A DNA stretch of 54,624 nt from Gammaproteobacteria bacterium. GTDB lineage: Bacteria; Pseudomonadota; Gammaproteobacteria; Magnimaribacterales; D2472. The position numbers and the translations under genes were made by a program. Where the stretch lies: the NCBI GenBank assembly GCA_002721465.1, contig PBKO01000011.1, forward strand, positions 6,332 to 60,955, read 5' to 3'. Below the pieces are notes generated by a model. That model was not told the DNA's origin. It searched no databases and saw only the letters and a program-made list of their open reading frames with translations. Of the stretch, positions 9,837-18,627 are shown one piece after another. How positions within the stretch are numbered: position 1 is the stretch's first letter; every line of letters begins with the position of its first letter.

Positions 9837-10581
9837 AGAAATCTCCTTTCATTAAACTTTCGCCTATTAAAAAAACATTAATATTATGTTCTTGAAGTAT
9901 TTCTATGTCTTTAAAACTTTTAATACCTGATTCTGCAATAAAAATGTTATTTCCTTTGAATATTTCTTTCAATTTAATAGAGTTATTAAGATCAACTTCA
10001 AAAGTTTTTAAATTTCTATTGTTAACCCCAATAAGTGCATTTGAAAATTGTTCTACTCTTGAAAGTTCATTTTCATCATGCACTTCAATGATGAAATCTA
10101 AGCCGAGTTTTTCTGCTGTTTCAGAGAATGTAAATAACTCATTATCATTCAATATAGAAGCAATAAGTAAAATACAGTCGGCTCCAATTAATTTTGATTC
10201 ATAAATTTGATACTCATCAATAATAAAATCTTTTCTTAATATAGGCAGTTTGGTTATAGCTTTTACTTGTTTAAGATATTCGATACTTCCTAAAAAATAA
10301 TCTTCTTCTGTAAGAATGGAGAGAGCTGAAGCACCAAATGATTCATATTCTTTAGCTTTCGAAATTGCGTCAAAATTTTCACTTATTACTCCTGCACTTG
10401 GAGAAGCTTTCTTTATTTCAGCGATGATTGCTTTAGATTTATTTTCTAGGTTTTTCTTGAAATTACTTTGTTCGATATTCTCAAGGTTAATTTTTGAGAG
10501 TAACTCATTGAAAGGAAGACGTAATTTTTTTTCTTCAAGTTTAGTTTTTGTATTTAAAACAATCTCGTCAAGAATATTCAT
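9826..10581 (-). CDS. trpC: Indole-3-glycerol phosphate synthase
   Basis: 'IIAEIKKASPSAGVI', 'LPILRKDFIIDEYQIYES', 'IGVNNRNLKTFEVDL', 'IAESGIKS'. Confidence 0.95.
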   Translation of the reverse strand: MNILDEIVLNTKTKLEEKKLRLPFNELLSKINLENIEQSNFKKNLENKSKAIIAEIKKASPSAGVISENFDAISKAKEYESFGASALSILTEEDYFLGSIEYLKQVKAITKLPILRKDFIIDEYQIYESKLIGADCILLIASILNDNELFTFSETAEKLGLDFIIEVHDENELSRVEQFSNALIGVNNRNLKTFEVDLNNSIKLKEIFKGNNIFIAESGIKSFKDIEILQEHNINVFLIGESLMKGDFFET

Positions 10582-11588
10582 GATTCGTTTGAGACTCTTA
10601 CATAACTACTTAATTTTTGTGCTGCTTGACCGCTATTCATTAAATCAAATGCCATCTCAACACCTTCACTCATTGAATTTACAATACTGGCTAAGTATAA
10701 AGCTGCTCCACTATTTAATGCGATCATATCTTGAACTGCAGATTTTTCTCCTTCAAATGCTCTATTTACATGAAGAAGACTTTCTTGAGATGAACTTGCA
10801 GAAATTTGATCAAATGAAGAGATATTTAATCCAAAATCTTTTGGTGATATTTTATATTCACTAATTTGGCCACCCTTAAGTTCTGAAATAGTGGTTTCTG
10901 AACAAATTGAAATTTCATCAAGGCCATCGTCTCCATGTACTATCATGACATGTTCCATATCAAGGTTTTTAGCAACACTAGAGAACATATTGACTAATTT
11001 TTTCTCATAGACACCCAAAACTTGTCTTCTTGCATTGCAAGGATTTGTATGTGGCCCTAACAAATTAAAAATAGTTTTATCAGCAATTTTTTGTCTTGCT
11101 GGCATAACATATTTCATTGCTTCATGATGAAGTGGCGCAAATAAGAATACAAAACCAACTTGCTCAAAAATTGATTTTAATTTTTCTCTTTCATGGCTTA
11201 TATTTGCTCCAGATTCTACAAGGAAATCTGCGCTACCTGATTTACTGGAGATAGCTTTATTTCCATGTTTTGTAATTTTAGCTCCACCCGCAGCAGCTAC
11301 AAATGAAGATGCTGTAGAACAATTAAAGGTATAAAGACCAGTTCCACCTGTTCCACAAGTATCTATATGGGTTCCATCACCTAAATTATATTTTAGTGAC
11401 TTCTCTTTCATTACAGTCGCTGCAGCTGTAACTTCAGTCTCAGTTATACCTTTTGCGTTTAATGCAATGAGAAATGATTCAATATCAGAATCTCCCACCA
11501 TACCAGTCATTATTAAATTAATAGCTTCTTGCATTTCTTCAAGATTTAAATTTTCTTTATTATTTATTTTATTTAAGAAATCTTTCAT
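10578..11588 (-). CDS. trpD: Anthranilate phosphoribosyltransferase
   Basis: 'DTCGTGGTGLYTFNCSTASSFVAAAGGAKITKHGNKAISSKSGSADFLVESG', 'LGPHTNPCNARRQVLGVY'. Confidence 0.96.
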   Translation of the reverse strand: MKDFLNKINNKENLNLEEMQEAINLIMTGMVGDSDIESFLIALNAKGITETEVTAAATVMKEKSLKYNLGDGTHIDTCGTGGTGLYTFNCSTASSFVAAAGGAKITKHGNKAISSKSGSADFLVESGANISHEREKLKSIFEQVGFVFLFAPLHHEAMKYVMPARQKIADKTIFNLLGPHTNPCNARRQVLGVYEKKLVNMFSSVAKNLDMEHVMIVHGDDGLDEISICSETTISELKGGQISEYKISPKDFGLNISSFDQISASSSQESLLHVNRAFEGEKSAVQDMIALNSGAALYLASIVNSMSEGVEMAFDLMNSGQAAQKLSSYVRVSNES

Positions 11589-12151
11589 GCTTTTTTTATA
11601 AAGTTCTCTATAAGCCTCATGCCATTATTTGTATCGATTGATTCAGGATGGAATTGAACACCATAAATTGGTTTTTCAACATGTTCAACTGCCATTATTA
11701 TTTCTTCATCATCACTTAAAGTTGCAGTTATCTTTAATTCATTTGGAAGAGTTTTTTTCTCTATTATAAGACTATGGTATCTAACAACTTTATAGGAGCT
11801 TTCAATTTGATCAAAAATTAAACTTCCATCGTGATCTATATTTGAAGTTTTTCCATGAAAAATTTTAGGTGCCTTAATAATATTTCCACCGAAAGCTGCT
11901 CCAATTGCTTGATGTCCCAAACAAACACCTAGTATTGGAACTTTTGCTTTCTGTATTAGTTCAATCGATATCCCTGCCTCTTTTGGTGTGCAAGGCCCTG
12001 GAGATATAACTATTTTTTCAGGACTATGATCAATGATTTCAGACACAGTCATTTCATCATTTCTTATGACTTTAATGTTTTTTTCGATGTCACCGATATA
12101 GTGAACCAAGTTATAAGTGAAACTATCATAATTATCTATAACAATAATCAT
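11585..12151 (-). CDS. trpG: Anthranilate synthase glutamine amidotransferase component
   Basis: 'MIIVIDNYDSFTYNLVHYIG', 'ISPGPCTPKEAGIS', 'PILGVCLGHQAIG', 'YGVQFHPESI'. Start re-placed to 12151; gives an ATGA overlap with trpE. Confidence 0.95.
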   Translation of the reverse strand: MIIVIDNYDSFTYNLVHYIGDIEKNIKVIRNDEMTVSEIIDHSPEKIVISPGPCTPKEAGISIELIQKAKVPILGVCLGHQAIGAAFGGNIIKAPKIFHGKTSNIDHDGSLIFDQIESSYKVVRYHSLIIEKKTLPNELKITATLSDDEEIIMAVEHVEKPIYGVQFHPESIDTNNGMRLIENFIKKA

Positions 12152-13614
12152 GAAATCATCTCCATAGCATCCAAGAACACTTTTGATTTTTGTATGCATT
12201 CCTGCCATTCTTTTTCAGGATCTGAATCTGCGACTATTCCAGCACCTGCTCCAACATGAATAAGATTGTCTTTAATGACTGCAGTTCTTATTGCAATAGC
12301 CGTATCAATATTTCCATTCCATGAGATATAACCTATTGCACCTCCATATATTCCTCGTGAACTTGGTTCAAGTTCATTGATTATTTCCATAGCACGAATC
12401 TTTGGGGCACCTGAAAGTGTTCCTGCTGGTAAAGTAGCTTTTAAAGCCTCAATGAAAGTAAGGTTTTTTGAAAGCTTTCCAACTACATTTGAGACTATAT
12501 GCATAACATGAGAGTATCTCTCAATTATCATTTTTTCAGTCAGCTTTACACTTCCAATTTCTGAAACTCTACCAACATCATTTCTACCAAGATCAATTAA
12601 CATTAGATGTTCTGCTAATTCTTTAGGATCACTTAATAAGTCAAGTTCGTTTTTTTTATCTTCATCCTCATTTGTGCCTCTTTTTCTTGTTCCTGCAATA
12701 GGCCTTAAAGTAATTTCATCGTTTTCTAGTCTCACTAAAATTTCTGGAGAAGACCCAACAACTTCACATTCGTCAAGATTTAAATAATACATATAAGGAG
12801 ATGGATTTAGCTTTCTAAGAGCAGAATATAATTCAAAAGAATCACCCTCAAATGACTTATAAAAATCTTGGGCCAATACAACCTGCATTACATCGCCTTC
12901 TTTAATATATTCCTTTACTCTTTTTACAGCACCTATATATTCATTTTTTGTAAAATTTGATGAATATTCTAATTGTCCCGAAATATCCGAATGCTCTATT
13001 TCTCTATACTGACTTGATGAGTCAATGCTGTTTTGAATTTCATCAATTTCTTTTTGTGCATCTTCATATGAGATTTTTTGAGGATCAGCGTTGTAAATTG
13101 CCTGCATAGTTTGATTAAAATTATCATAAACAATTAACTTTTCAGATTTAACTAAATAAATATCTGGCATATCCTCTTCAAATTTTGATTCTTTCTTTGG
13201 AAGATTATTAATTTTTGCCTCAGCATATTTTGCACTTTCATATGCAAAAAAACCTACATATCCACCATAAAATCTTGGCATATCTTTCAAATTGGGTGAC
13301 TTATGAATACCTATTATTTTTTTTAATTCATTAAGAGGTTCATTTGATTCAATTTCATTAATGCCAAGTTCGTTTTTGATTTCAATTTTTTTATCAGATA
13401 CTTTGATAGTATCTTTACAATCCAATCCAATTATTGAGAATTGTGCCCACTTCTCACCTCCCTCAATTGATTCGAGTAAAAAAGTGTTTCGTTTATTCTT
13501 AATTTTAGAAAAAACCTTAATTGGTGAATCTAAATCAAGATCTATAGTCTTTACTAATGGGATAATATTGAAACCATTTTCGCTAAATTCTATGTATTCT
13601 TCTTTACTTATCAT
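12148..13614 (-). CDS. trpE: Anthranilate synthase component I
   Basis: 'SSPEILVRLENDEITLRPIAGTRKRG', 'DLGRNDVGRVSEIGSV', 'LPAGTLSGAPKIRAMEII'. Confidence 0.96.
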   Translation of the reverse strand: MISKEEYIEFSENGFNIIPLVKTIDLDLDSPIKVFSKIKNKRNTFLLESIEGGEKWAQFSIIGLDCKDTIKVSDKKIEIKNELGINEIESNEPLNELKKIIGIHKSPNLKDMPRFYGGYVGFFAYESAKYAEAKINNLPKKESKFEEDMPDIYLVKSEKLIVYDNFNQTMQAIYNADPQKISYEDAQKEIDEIQNSIDSSSQYREIEHSDISGQLEYSSNFTKNEYIGAVKRVKEYIKEGDVMQVVLAQDFYKSFEGDSFELYSALRKLNPSPYMYYLNLDECEVVGSSPEILVRLENDEITLRPIAGTRKRGTNEDEDKKNELDLLSDPKELAEHLMLIDLGRNDVGRVSEIGSVKLTEKMIIERYSHVMHIVSNVVGKLSKNLTFIEALKATLPAGTLSGAPKIRAMEIINELEPSSRGIYGGAIGYISWNGNIDTAIAIRTAVIKDNLIHVGAGAGIVADSDPEKEWQECIQKSKVFLDAMEMIS

Positions 13615-14053
13615 TAGATAAAATTGTTTTAATTTTTATTACGTCTCCAATTTCAATTTTGTTTTCTTCAAACCAACCAGAATTAACTTCTAATGCATAT
13701 TTCGCTGCTTTATTTGAGCAAACTGAATTTTTTGAAAGTGGAACCATATCATATATTCCAATAACTTTACCTCTCTTATTTAAATAACCAACGCTTAAAG
13801 GTATTAAAGTATTTTTCATCCACATGCATTGTTTTTTTTCATATGGCCAAACAAAAAACATTCCATAATTATCTGGAATTGATTTTTTATACATAAGTCC
13901 TTTTTTTCTATCCTCAAATTTTGAAACGACTTGAATTTCATCCAGATAATCATAAATATCAACATCTTTTGATGCATCAAGATGATTTACATAGAGTAAA
14001 AATATTAGATACTTAAATGATTTTTGAACGAAGTTCAAATATTGTTTGCTCAT
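13604..14053 (-). CDS. DUF192 family protein
   Basis: '[56 protein letters not shown]' matches the DUF192 pattern. ATG at 14053 preferred; overlaps the rpe 3' end. Confidence 0.8.
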   Translation of the reverse strand: MSKQYLNFVQKSFKYLIFLLYVNHLDASKDVDIYDYLDEIQVVSKFEDRKKGLMYKKSIPDNYGMFFVWPYEKKQCMWMKNTLIPLSVGYLNKRGKVIGIYDMVPLSKNSVCSNKAAKYALEVNSGWFEENKIEIGDVIKIKTILSNDK

Positions 14054-14681
14054 AATTTTCTGTATTGAATATTGCTGAGCCGGCAACAAATGTATCCGCA
14101 CCAGCTTCTGATGCTAAACCAATGGTTTCTTTGTTAATTCCACCATCAACTTCAAGACGAATATCTCTTCCTGAATTATCTATCATCTTTCTAACTTGAG
14201 CGATTTTTTCTAAGGAGTTGTGGATAAATGATTGCCCACCAAATCCAGGATTAACACTCATTATTAAAACTAAGTCTAAGTCATCTAATACGCTCTCAAG
14301 AGTATTTAATGGTGTTGCAGGATTATAGACTAACCCAGCCTTGCAACCTTTATCTTTAATAGCATGAATTGATCTGTGTATATGTTTGGAAGCTTCAGGG
14401 TGAAAACTTATCAAGTCCGCACCAGCTTTTATAAAATTTTGAGCTAAATCATCAACCGGATCAATCATTAAGTGAACATCTATGAACTCTTTTATTCCAT
14501 ATTTTCTTAATGCTTCGCAGACCATTGGACCAATTGTTAAATTTGGAACATAGTGATTATCCATAACATCGAAATGAACCCAATCTGCTCCAGCATCAAG
14601 AACATTCCTTACTTCTTCACCTAATCTTGCAAAATCTGAGGCTAATATTGAAGGCGCAATTATGTAATTTTGATCACTCAT
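14013..14681 (-). CDS. rpe: Ribulose-phosphate 3-epimerase
   Basis: '[16 protein letters not shown]', '[20 protein letters not shown]', '[13 protein letters not shown]', 'LEVDGGIN'. Confidence 0.96.
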   Translation of the reverse strand: MSDQNYIIAPSILASDFARLGEEVRNVLDAGADWVHFDVMDNHYVPNLTIGPMVCEALRKYGIKEFIDVHLMIDPVDDLAQNFIKAGADLISFHPEASKHIHRSIHAIKDKGCKAGLVYNPATPLNTLESVLDDLDLVLIMSVNPGFGGQSFIHNSLEKIAQVRKMIDNSGRDIRLEVDGGINKETIGLASEAGADTFVAGSAIFNTENYEQTIFELRSKII

Positions 14682-14684
14682 ATG

Positions 14685-15359
14685 CTAATTCTCTTCGTTA
14701 TGAAGAGTATTGGCAAGCTTTAAACGATCTTGAGTGCCAACATCAATCCAAAATTCGGACGACTTATGAGCAGTAACTTTGCCATTATTTATGTACTTTG
14801 GTAAAACACCTTTCCACATGTTAAAGGTTTCGATATCAAAGACATTTTCATTAAAAATAATTGGATTTATTAGAGATATGCCGCTCCAAGTTAGTTCATT
14901 TAATCCATCTTGCACTTCAACCATGTTCTCATTTTTTATTGAAAAATCTCCATTCCTATTATGATCTGGATTTGGAACACCAATCAAATGTGCTGCTTCA
15001 GTTGTTTTTGGCAAGTTCATGAAGCTAATGCAATGATAGATGTCAGAATTTATTAATAAAAAGGGCTCATCTCCCAAAATATTGAGGGCCTTTAAAACAC
15101 CACCACCAGTTCCAAGTGGCCTTTCCTCAAAAGAAAATAAAATATTATTTTTCGGGAATTTTTCTTTAACATGACCTTCAATTAACTTTGATAAATGAGA
15201 AACATTAATAACAATCTCTGAAAACCCACTTTCAAGTAAATTATTGATATTACGCTCTATCAGAGTTTTATTTCCAACCTTAAGAAGTGGTTTAGGAGTA
15301 TCTTTGGTAAGAGGTAAAAGCCTTTTGCCATAACCTGCAGCTAAAATCATTGCTTTCAT
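14685..15359 (-). CDS. murU: MurNAc-1-phosphate uridylyltransferase-like nucleotidyltransferase
   Basis: 'MKAMILAAGYGKRLLPLTKDTPKPLLKVGNKTLIERNI', 'LINSDIYHCI', 'FWIDVGTQDRLKLA'; overlaps the AmgK-like kinase gene by 4 bp. Confidence 0.83.
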   Translation of the reverse strand: MKAMILAAGYGKRLLPLTKDTPKPLLKVGNKTLIERNINNLLESGFSEIVINVSHLSKLIEGHVKEKFPKNNILFSFEERPLGTGGGVLKALNILGDEPFLLINSDIYHCISFMNLPKTTEAAHLIGVPNPDHNRNGDFSIKNENMVEVQDGLNELTWSGISLINPIIFNENVFDIETFNMWKGVLPKYINNGKVTAHKSSEFWIDVGTQDRLKLANTLHNEEN

Positions 15360-16309
15360 ATTTCTGAAACTCTTTTTATTAAAGTCGGGCTAATCGCATT
15401 AATTATGTATTCTTTAGAAGCATGATTTTCAGGAATCATTTGAAGTAAATTTGATAGAATCATTGGTAAATCATTTAATCTAAAACTTCGATTTTTTGTT
15501 AAATATAAATTTGATAAGGTTCCAAGAATTCTTAAGTTTCTTTGGATAGTGCCCCATCTTAAAAACTCAAAGAAATCATCTTCAGAACAGTCTAATTTAA
15601 CTTTTTTTGAATAGAATTTTAATAAGTCTTTTGTAGCACAAAGGTCTACTTCATGATAATGATCAACCAAAATACCAGCCAGATCTATTCCTATTGGTCC
15701 AATTCTCATATCTTGGAAATCAATTATTGTTAATTCATTATTATCTAAAATGAGATTTCTCCTCTCAAAGTCAAAATGACAATTTACCCATGGATGCTCA
15801 AAAAGACAATTTAATGTTGTGGTAATAAGATTATCAATTGAGGAATTTACATTCACATTTAAAAAATTTCTACAAAAAGCATCTTTGAATAAATTCATTT
15901 GCCTTAGAAGTTCTTCTTTAGTGAATTTATTTATATTATTAATTGAACAATTTTGTATTGCAGAAAGCATTTGTAAGGAACTTTTTAGCAATTCATTCTT
16001 ATTATCTTCATCTAAAATTGAAAGAAGATCTCCATCTCCTAAATCATGCTGAATAGTTACGCCTAAGGCTTTATTATGATGAACTATTTTTGAGCAACTG
16101 ATGTTGTTTTTAATGAGTTCTTCAGAAATTGCTATAAACTTTAAATGATCTCCTTTTGAGGGATTTAAATAACACAACACCATAGAATTATTATCTGCAT
16201 CGATAATTCTCCAATACTCTCTACCACTTGCTTCGAGTTTCAATGAGGATGCTTTAACAGCATGAAAGTTACATTTTTTACTTAGAATTATTACTTCTTC
16301 TTCTTTCAA
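15356..16309 (-). CDS. amgK: AmgK-like aminoglycoside-phosphotransferase-fold sugar kinase
   Basis: APH-type catalytic segment 'WVNCHFDFERRNLILDNNELTIIDFQDMRIGPIGIDLAGIL'; coupled to murU, as in Pseudomonas near lptD-surA. Confidence 0.78.
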   Translation of the reverse strand: MKEEEVIILSKKCNFHAVKASSLKLEASGREYWRIIDADNNSMVLCYLNPSKGDHLKFIAISEELIKNNISCSKIVHHNKALGVTIQHDLGDGDLLSILDEDNKNELLKSSLQMLSAIQNCSINNINKFTKEELLRQMNLFKDAFCRNFLNVNVNSSIDNLITTTLNCLFEHPWVNCHFDFERRNLILDNNELTIIDFQDMRIGPIGIDLAGILVDHYHEVDLCATKDLLKFYSKKVKLDCSEDDFFEFLRWGTIQRNLRILGTLSNLYLTKNRSFRLNDLPMILSNLLQMIPENHASKEYIINAISPTLIKRVSEI

Positions 16310-17167
16310 CTAACTATTTTTAATTTCCTCAGGCAATGGTGTGTCATCTGGAACAAAAAAATCTGGCATTAACTCTCCAAATGGAGCAGAAGCATATTTT
16401 GAAAAATCTTTCACCCCGGCTTCATATAAAACCATATCGTCAATACAGAAATTTCCAGTGAATTCTTTAGAGCTCTTTGTAAGAATTTCATATGCTGAGT
16501 CGGCCATGATTTCTACATTTCTAGATAATTTCATTATCTCATCTCCACCTAGATGATTTTGTACAGCAGCAGTAGCAATTGCAGTTCTTGGCCAAAGCGC
16601 ATTAACCGCTATACCGAATTCTTTAAATTCTTCTGCCATACCTAAAACACACATACTCATAGTGTACTTAGCCATTGTGTAAGCAACAGTTCCTGAGAAC
16701 CACTTCGAATGCATATCAAGTGGTGGTGCAAGATTTAAAATATGAGGATTAGAGGCTTTCTTCAAATGTGGTAAACAATATTTGCTTACCATATAAGTAC
16801 CTCTGCCATTAATTTGATGCATAAGGTCATATCTTTTCATCTCTGTATCAGTCACATTTGTTAATTGAATTGCAGATGCATTATTAATACATATATCAAT
16901 ACCTCCAAAATGATCAACAGTTTGATTGATAGCATCCCTGACATTATCTTCGTTTCTGATGTCACAGATAACAGGTAAAGCTTCACCACCTACTTCAACT
17001 ATCTCATCTGCTGCTGTATAAATAGTTCCAGGAAGTTTTGGATGAGGTTCAGCAGTCTTGGCGGCAATAGCAACTTTTGCACCATCCTCGGCTGCTTTTT
17101 TTACCATTGCAAGTCCAATCCCTCTGCTTCCACCAGATATAAAAATAACTTTATCTTTTAAACTCAT
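16310..17167 (-). CDS. Short-chain dehydrogenase/reductase (HSDL2-like)
   Basis: 'VIFISGGSRGIGLAMVKKAAEDGAKVAIAAKTAEPHPKLPGTIYTAADEI' and 'AYTMAKYTMSM' (YxxxK). Confidence 0.85.
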   Translation of the reverse strand: MSLKDKVIFISGGSRGIGLAMVKKAAEDGAKVAIAAKTAEPHPKLPGTIYTAADEIVEVGGEALPVICDIRNEDNVRDAINQTVDHFGGIDICINNASAIQLTNVTDTEMKRYDLMHQINGRGTYMVSKYCLPHLKKASNPHILNLAPPLDMHSKWFSGTVAYTMAKYTMSMCVLGMAEEFKEFGIAVNALWPRTAIATAAVQNHLGGDEIMKLSRNVEIMADSAYEILTKSSKEFTGNFCIDDMVLYEAGVKDFSKYASAPFGELMPDFFVPDDTPLPEEIKNS

Positions 17168-17188
17168 AATTTTTCCTCATAATTATTA

Positions 17189-17929
17189 TTAAAATTTTTC
17201 CATGTATGGACGTAAATCTAATTCATGTGTCCAAGCATTCTTTTCTTGTGTATGCACAAACCAATAAGCATCAGCAATTGCACTAGGTTGTAGAATACCG
17301 TCTTTTTCTTTGAGAGCATATACGTCTGGAAAATTTTCTTTAATAAATGCAGTATCAATTGCGCCATCAATTATAAAATGAGCAACATGAATGCCTTGTG
17401 GACCAAGTTCTCGTGCCATACTTTGGCTTAAAGATCTGAGAGCAAACTTTGCACTTGAGAAAGCTGCAAAACCTGAACCTCCTCTTACAGATGCGGTTGC
17501 TCCAGTAAAAAATATACTTCCACTATTTCTTTTTTTCATATGCCTGGCTGCTTCTCTTCCAGATAAAAAACCTGCAAAAGCAGCCATTTCCCAAACTTTT
17601 GTAAAAACCCTTGCGGTTGTATCAACAATTGGAAAAAAAACATTAGCTCCAGGATTAAATATTACAACATCAATTGGAGCTACATTATTTTCAACCTCTT
17701 CAAAAAAATCCTTTATAGATGACTCTTCTCTGGCGTCAACACCATAGGCCTTTGCCCATCCTCCAGAATCCTTGATTTCATCAGCTAATTCTTCAAGTTT
17801 ATTGATATTTCTTGGCCTTCTTGCTGGGCAAACCTTATAGCCAAAACTTGCAAACTTTTTAGTTAAAGCTGATCCAGTTGCATCGCCTGCACCAATAATA
17901 ATTGCAGAATATTTTGAAAAATCTTCCAT
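17189..17929 (-). CDS. Short-chain dehydrogenase/reductase
   Basis: 'AIIIGAGDATGSALTKKFASFGYKVCPARRP', 'FFTGATASVRGGSGFAAFSSAKFALRSLSQSMARELGPQGIHVAH'. Confidence 0.83.
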   Translation of the reverse strand: MEDFSKYSAIIIGAGDATGSALTKKFASFGYKVCPARRPRNINKLEELADEIKDSGGWAKAYGVDAREESSIKDFFEEVENNVAPIDVVIFNPGANVFFPIVDTTARVFTKVWEMAAFAGFLSGREAARHMKKRNSGSIFFTGATASVRGGSGFAAFSSAKFALRSLSQSMARELGPQGIHVAHFIIDGAIDTAFIKENFPDVYALKEKDGILQPSAIADAYWFVHTQEKNAWTHELDLRPYMEKF

Positions 17930-17971
17930 ATAAGTGTTTAATTGATTTACTTTACAAAATTGTTAATAAAA

Positions 17972-18577
17972 ATGATAGTAGACTTTATATTTGATGTTGC
18001 CAGTCCAAATGCTTATTTGGCTCATAGAGTAATTCCTGATTTTGAAAAAAGAACAGGGACAACCTTTAATTATATTCCTTGTCTTTTAGGTGGAATACAT
18101 AAACTAACCAACAATCAACCACCATTTGTAGCATTTGCTGAAATTAAAAACAAATCAGACTATCAGATAATTGAACTTGAAAGGTTTGTAAAACAACACA
18201 AACTTGATAAATATAAATTTAATTCTCATTTTCCTCCATCAACAATTCAAATACAAAGAGGCGCCATTGCTGCAAAAGAATTAGGTGTATTTGAACAATA
18301 CATTGAATGTGTCCTGGTTGCTATGTGGGAAAATGATAAAAATCTTTCAGATATAGAAGTATTGAAAGAAACACTTAATGAAAATGATTTTGATGTAAAT
18401 GCAATTATTGAAATAGTTACATCTCAAGCCTGCAAGGATGAACTCATTAAAAATACTAACGAGGCTGTTTCAAGAGGAGCATTTGGTGTTCCAACCTTCT
18501 TTCTTAATGAACAAATATTTTTTGGCAAAGATCACCTTCATCAACTAGAAGAATATATATATTCTTTAAAAAATTAG
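17972..18577 (+). CDS. DsbA-fold 2-hydroxychromene-2-carboxylate isomerase family protein
   Basis: 'VDFIFDVASPNAYLAHRVIPDF', 'NTNEAVSRGAFGVPTFFLNEQIFFGKDHLHQLEEYI'. Start re-placed to ATG at 17972. Confidence 0.85.
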   Translation: MIVDFIFDVASPNAYLAHRVIPDFEKRTGTTFNYIPCLLGGIHKLTNNQPPFVAFAEIKNKSDYQIIELERFVKQHKLDKYKFNSHFPPSTIQIQRGAIAAKELGVFEQYIECVLVAMWENDKNLSDIEVLKETLNENDFDVNAIIEIVTSQACKDELIKNTNEAVSRGAFGVPTFFLNEQIFFGKDHLHQLEEYIYSLKN

Positions 18578-18627
18578 AACCTTTTTAAAAAAATCTTTCA
18601 TAAAGAATGATGTATTAAAATAATAGA

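Noticed and set aside
10316-10864. 182-aa plus-strand ORF across the trpC/trpD junction
   Set aside because: Antisense to two well-supported trp genes; Leu/Phe/Ser-rich with no recognisable domain.
17391-17747. 118-aa ORF opposite an SDR gene
   Set aside because: Shadow ORF fully inside a conserved SDR; no independent start context or family resemblance.
18578-18627. Small TCTTT-cat-AAAGA hairpin between the HCCA isomerase and lptD as a terminator
   Set aside because: Five A/T-rich base pairs with a 3-nt loop and no following U-tract; too weak to call.
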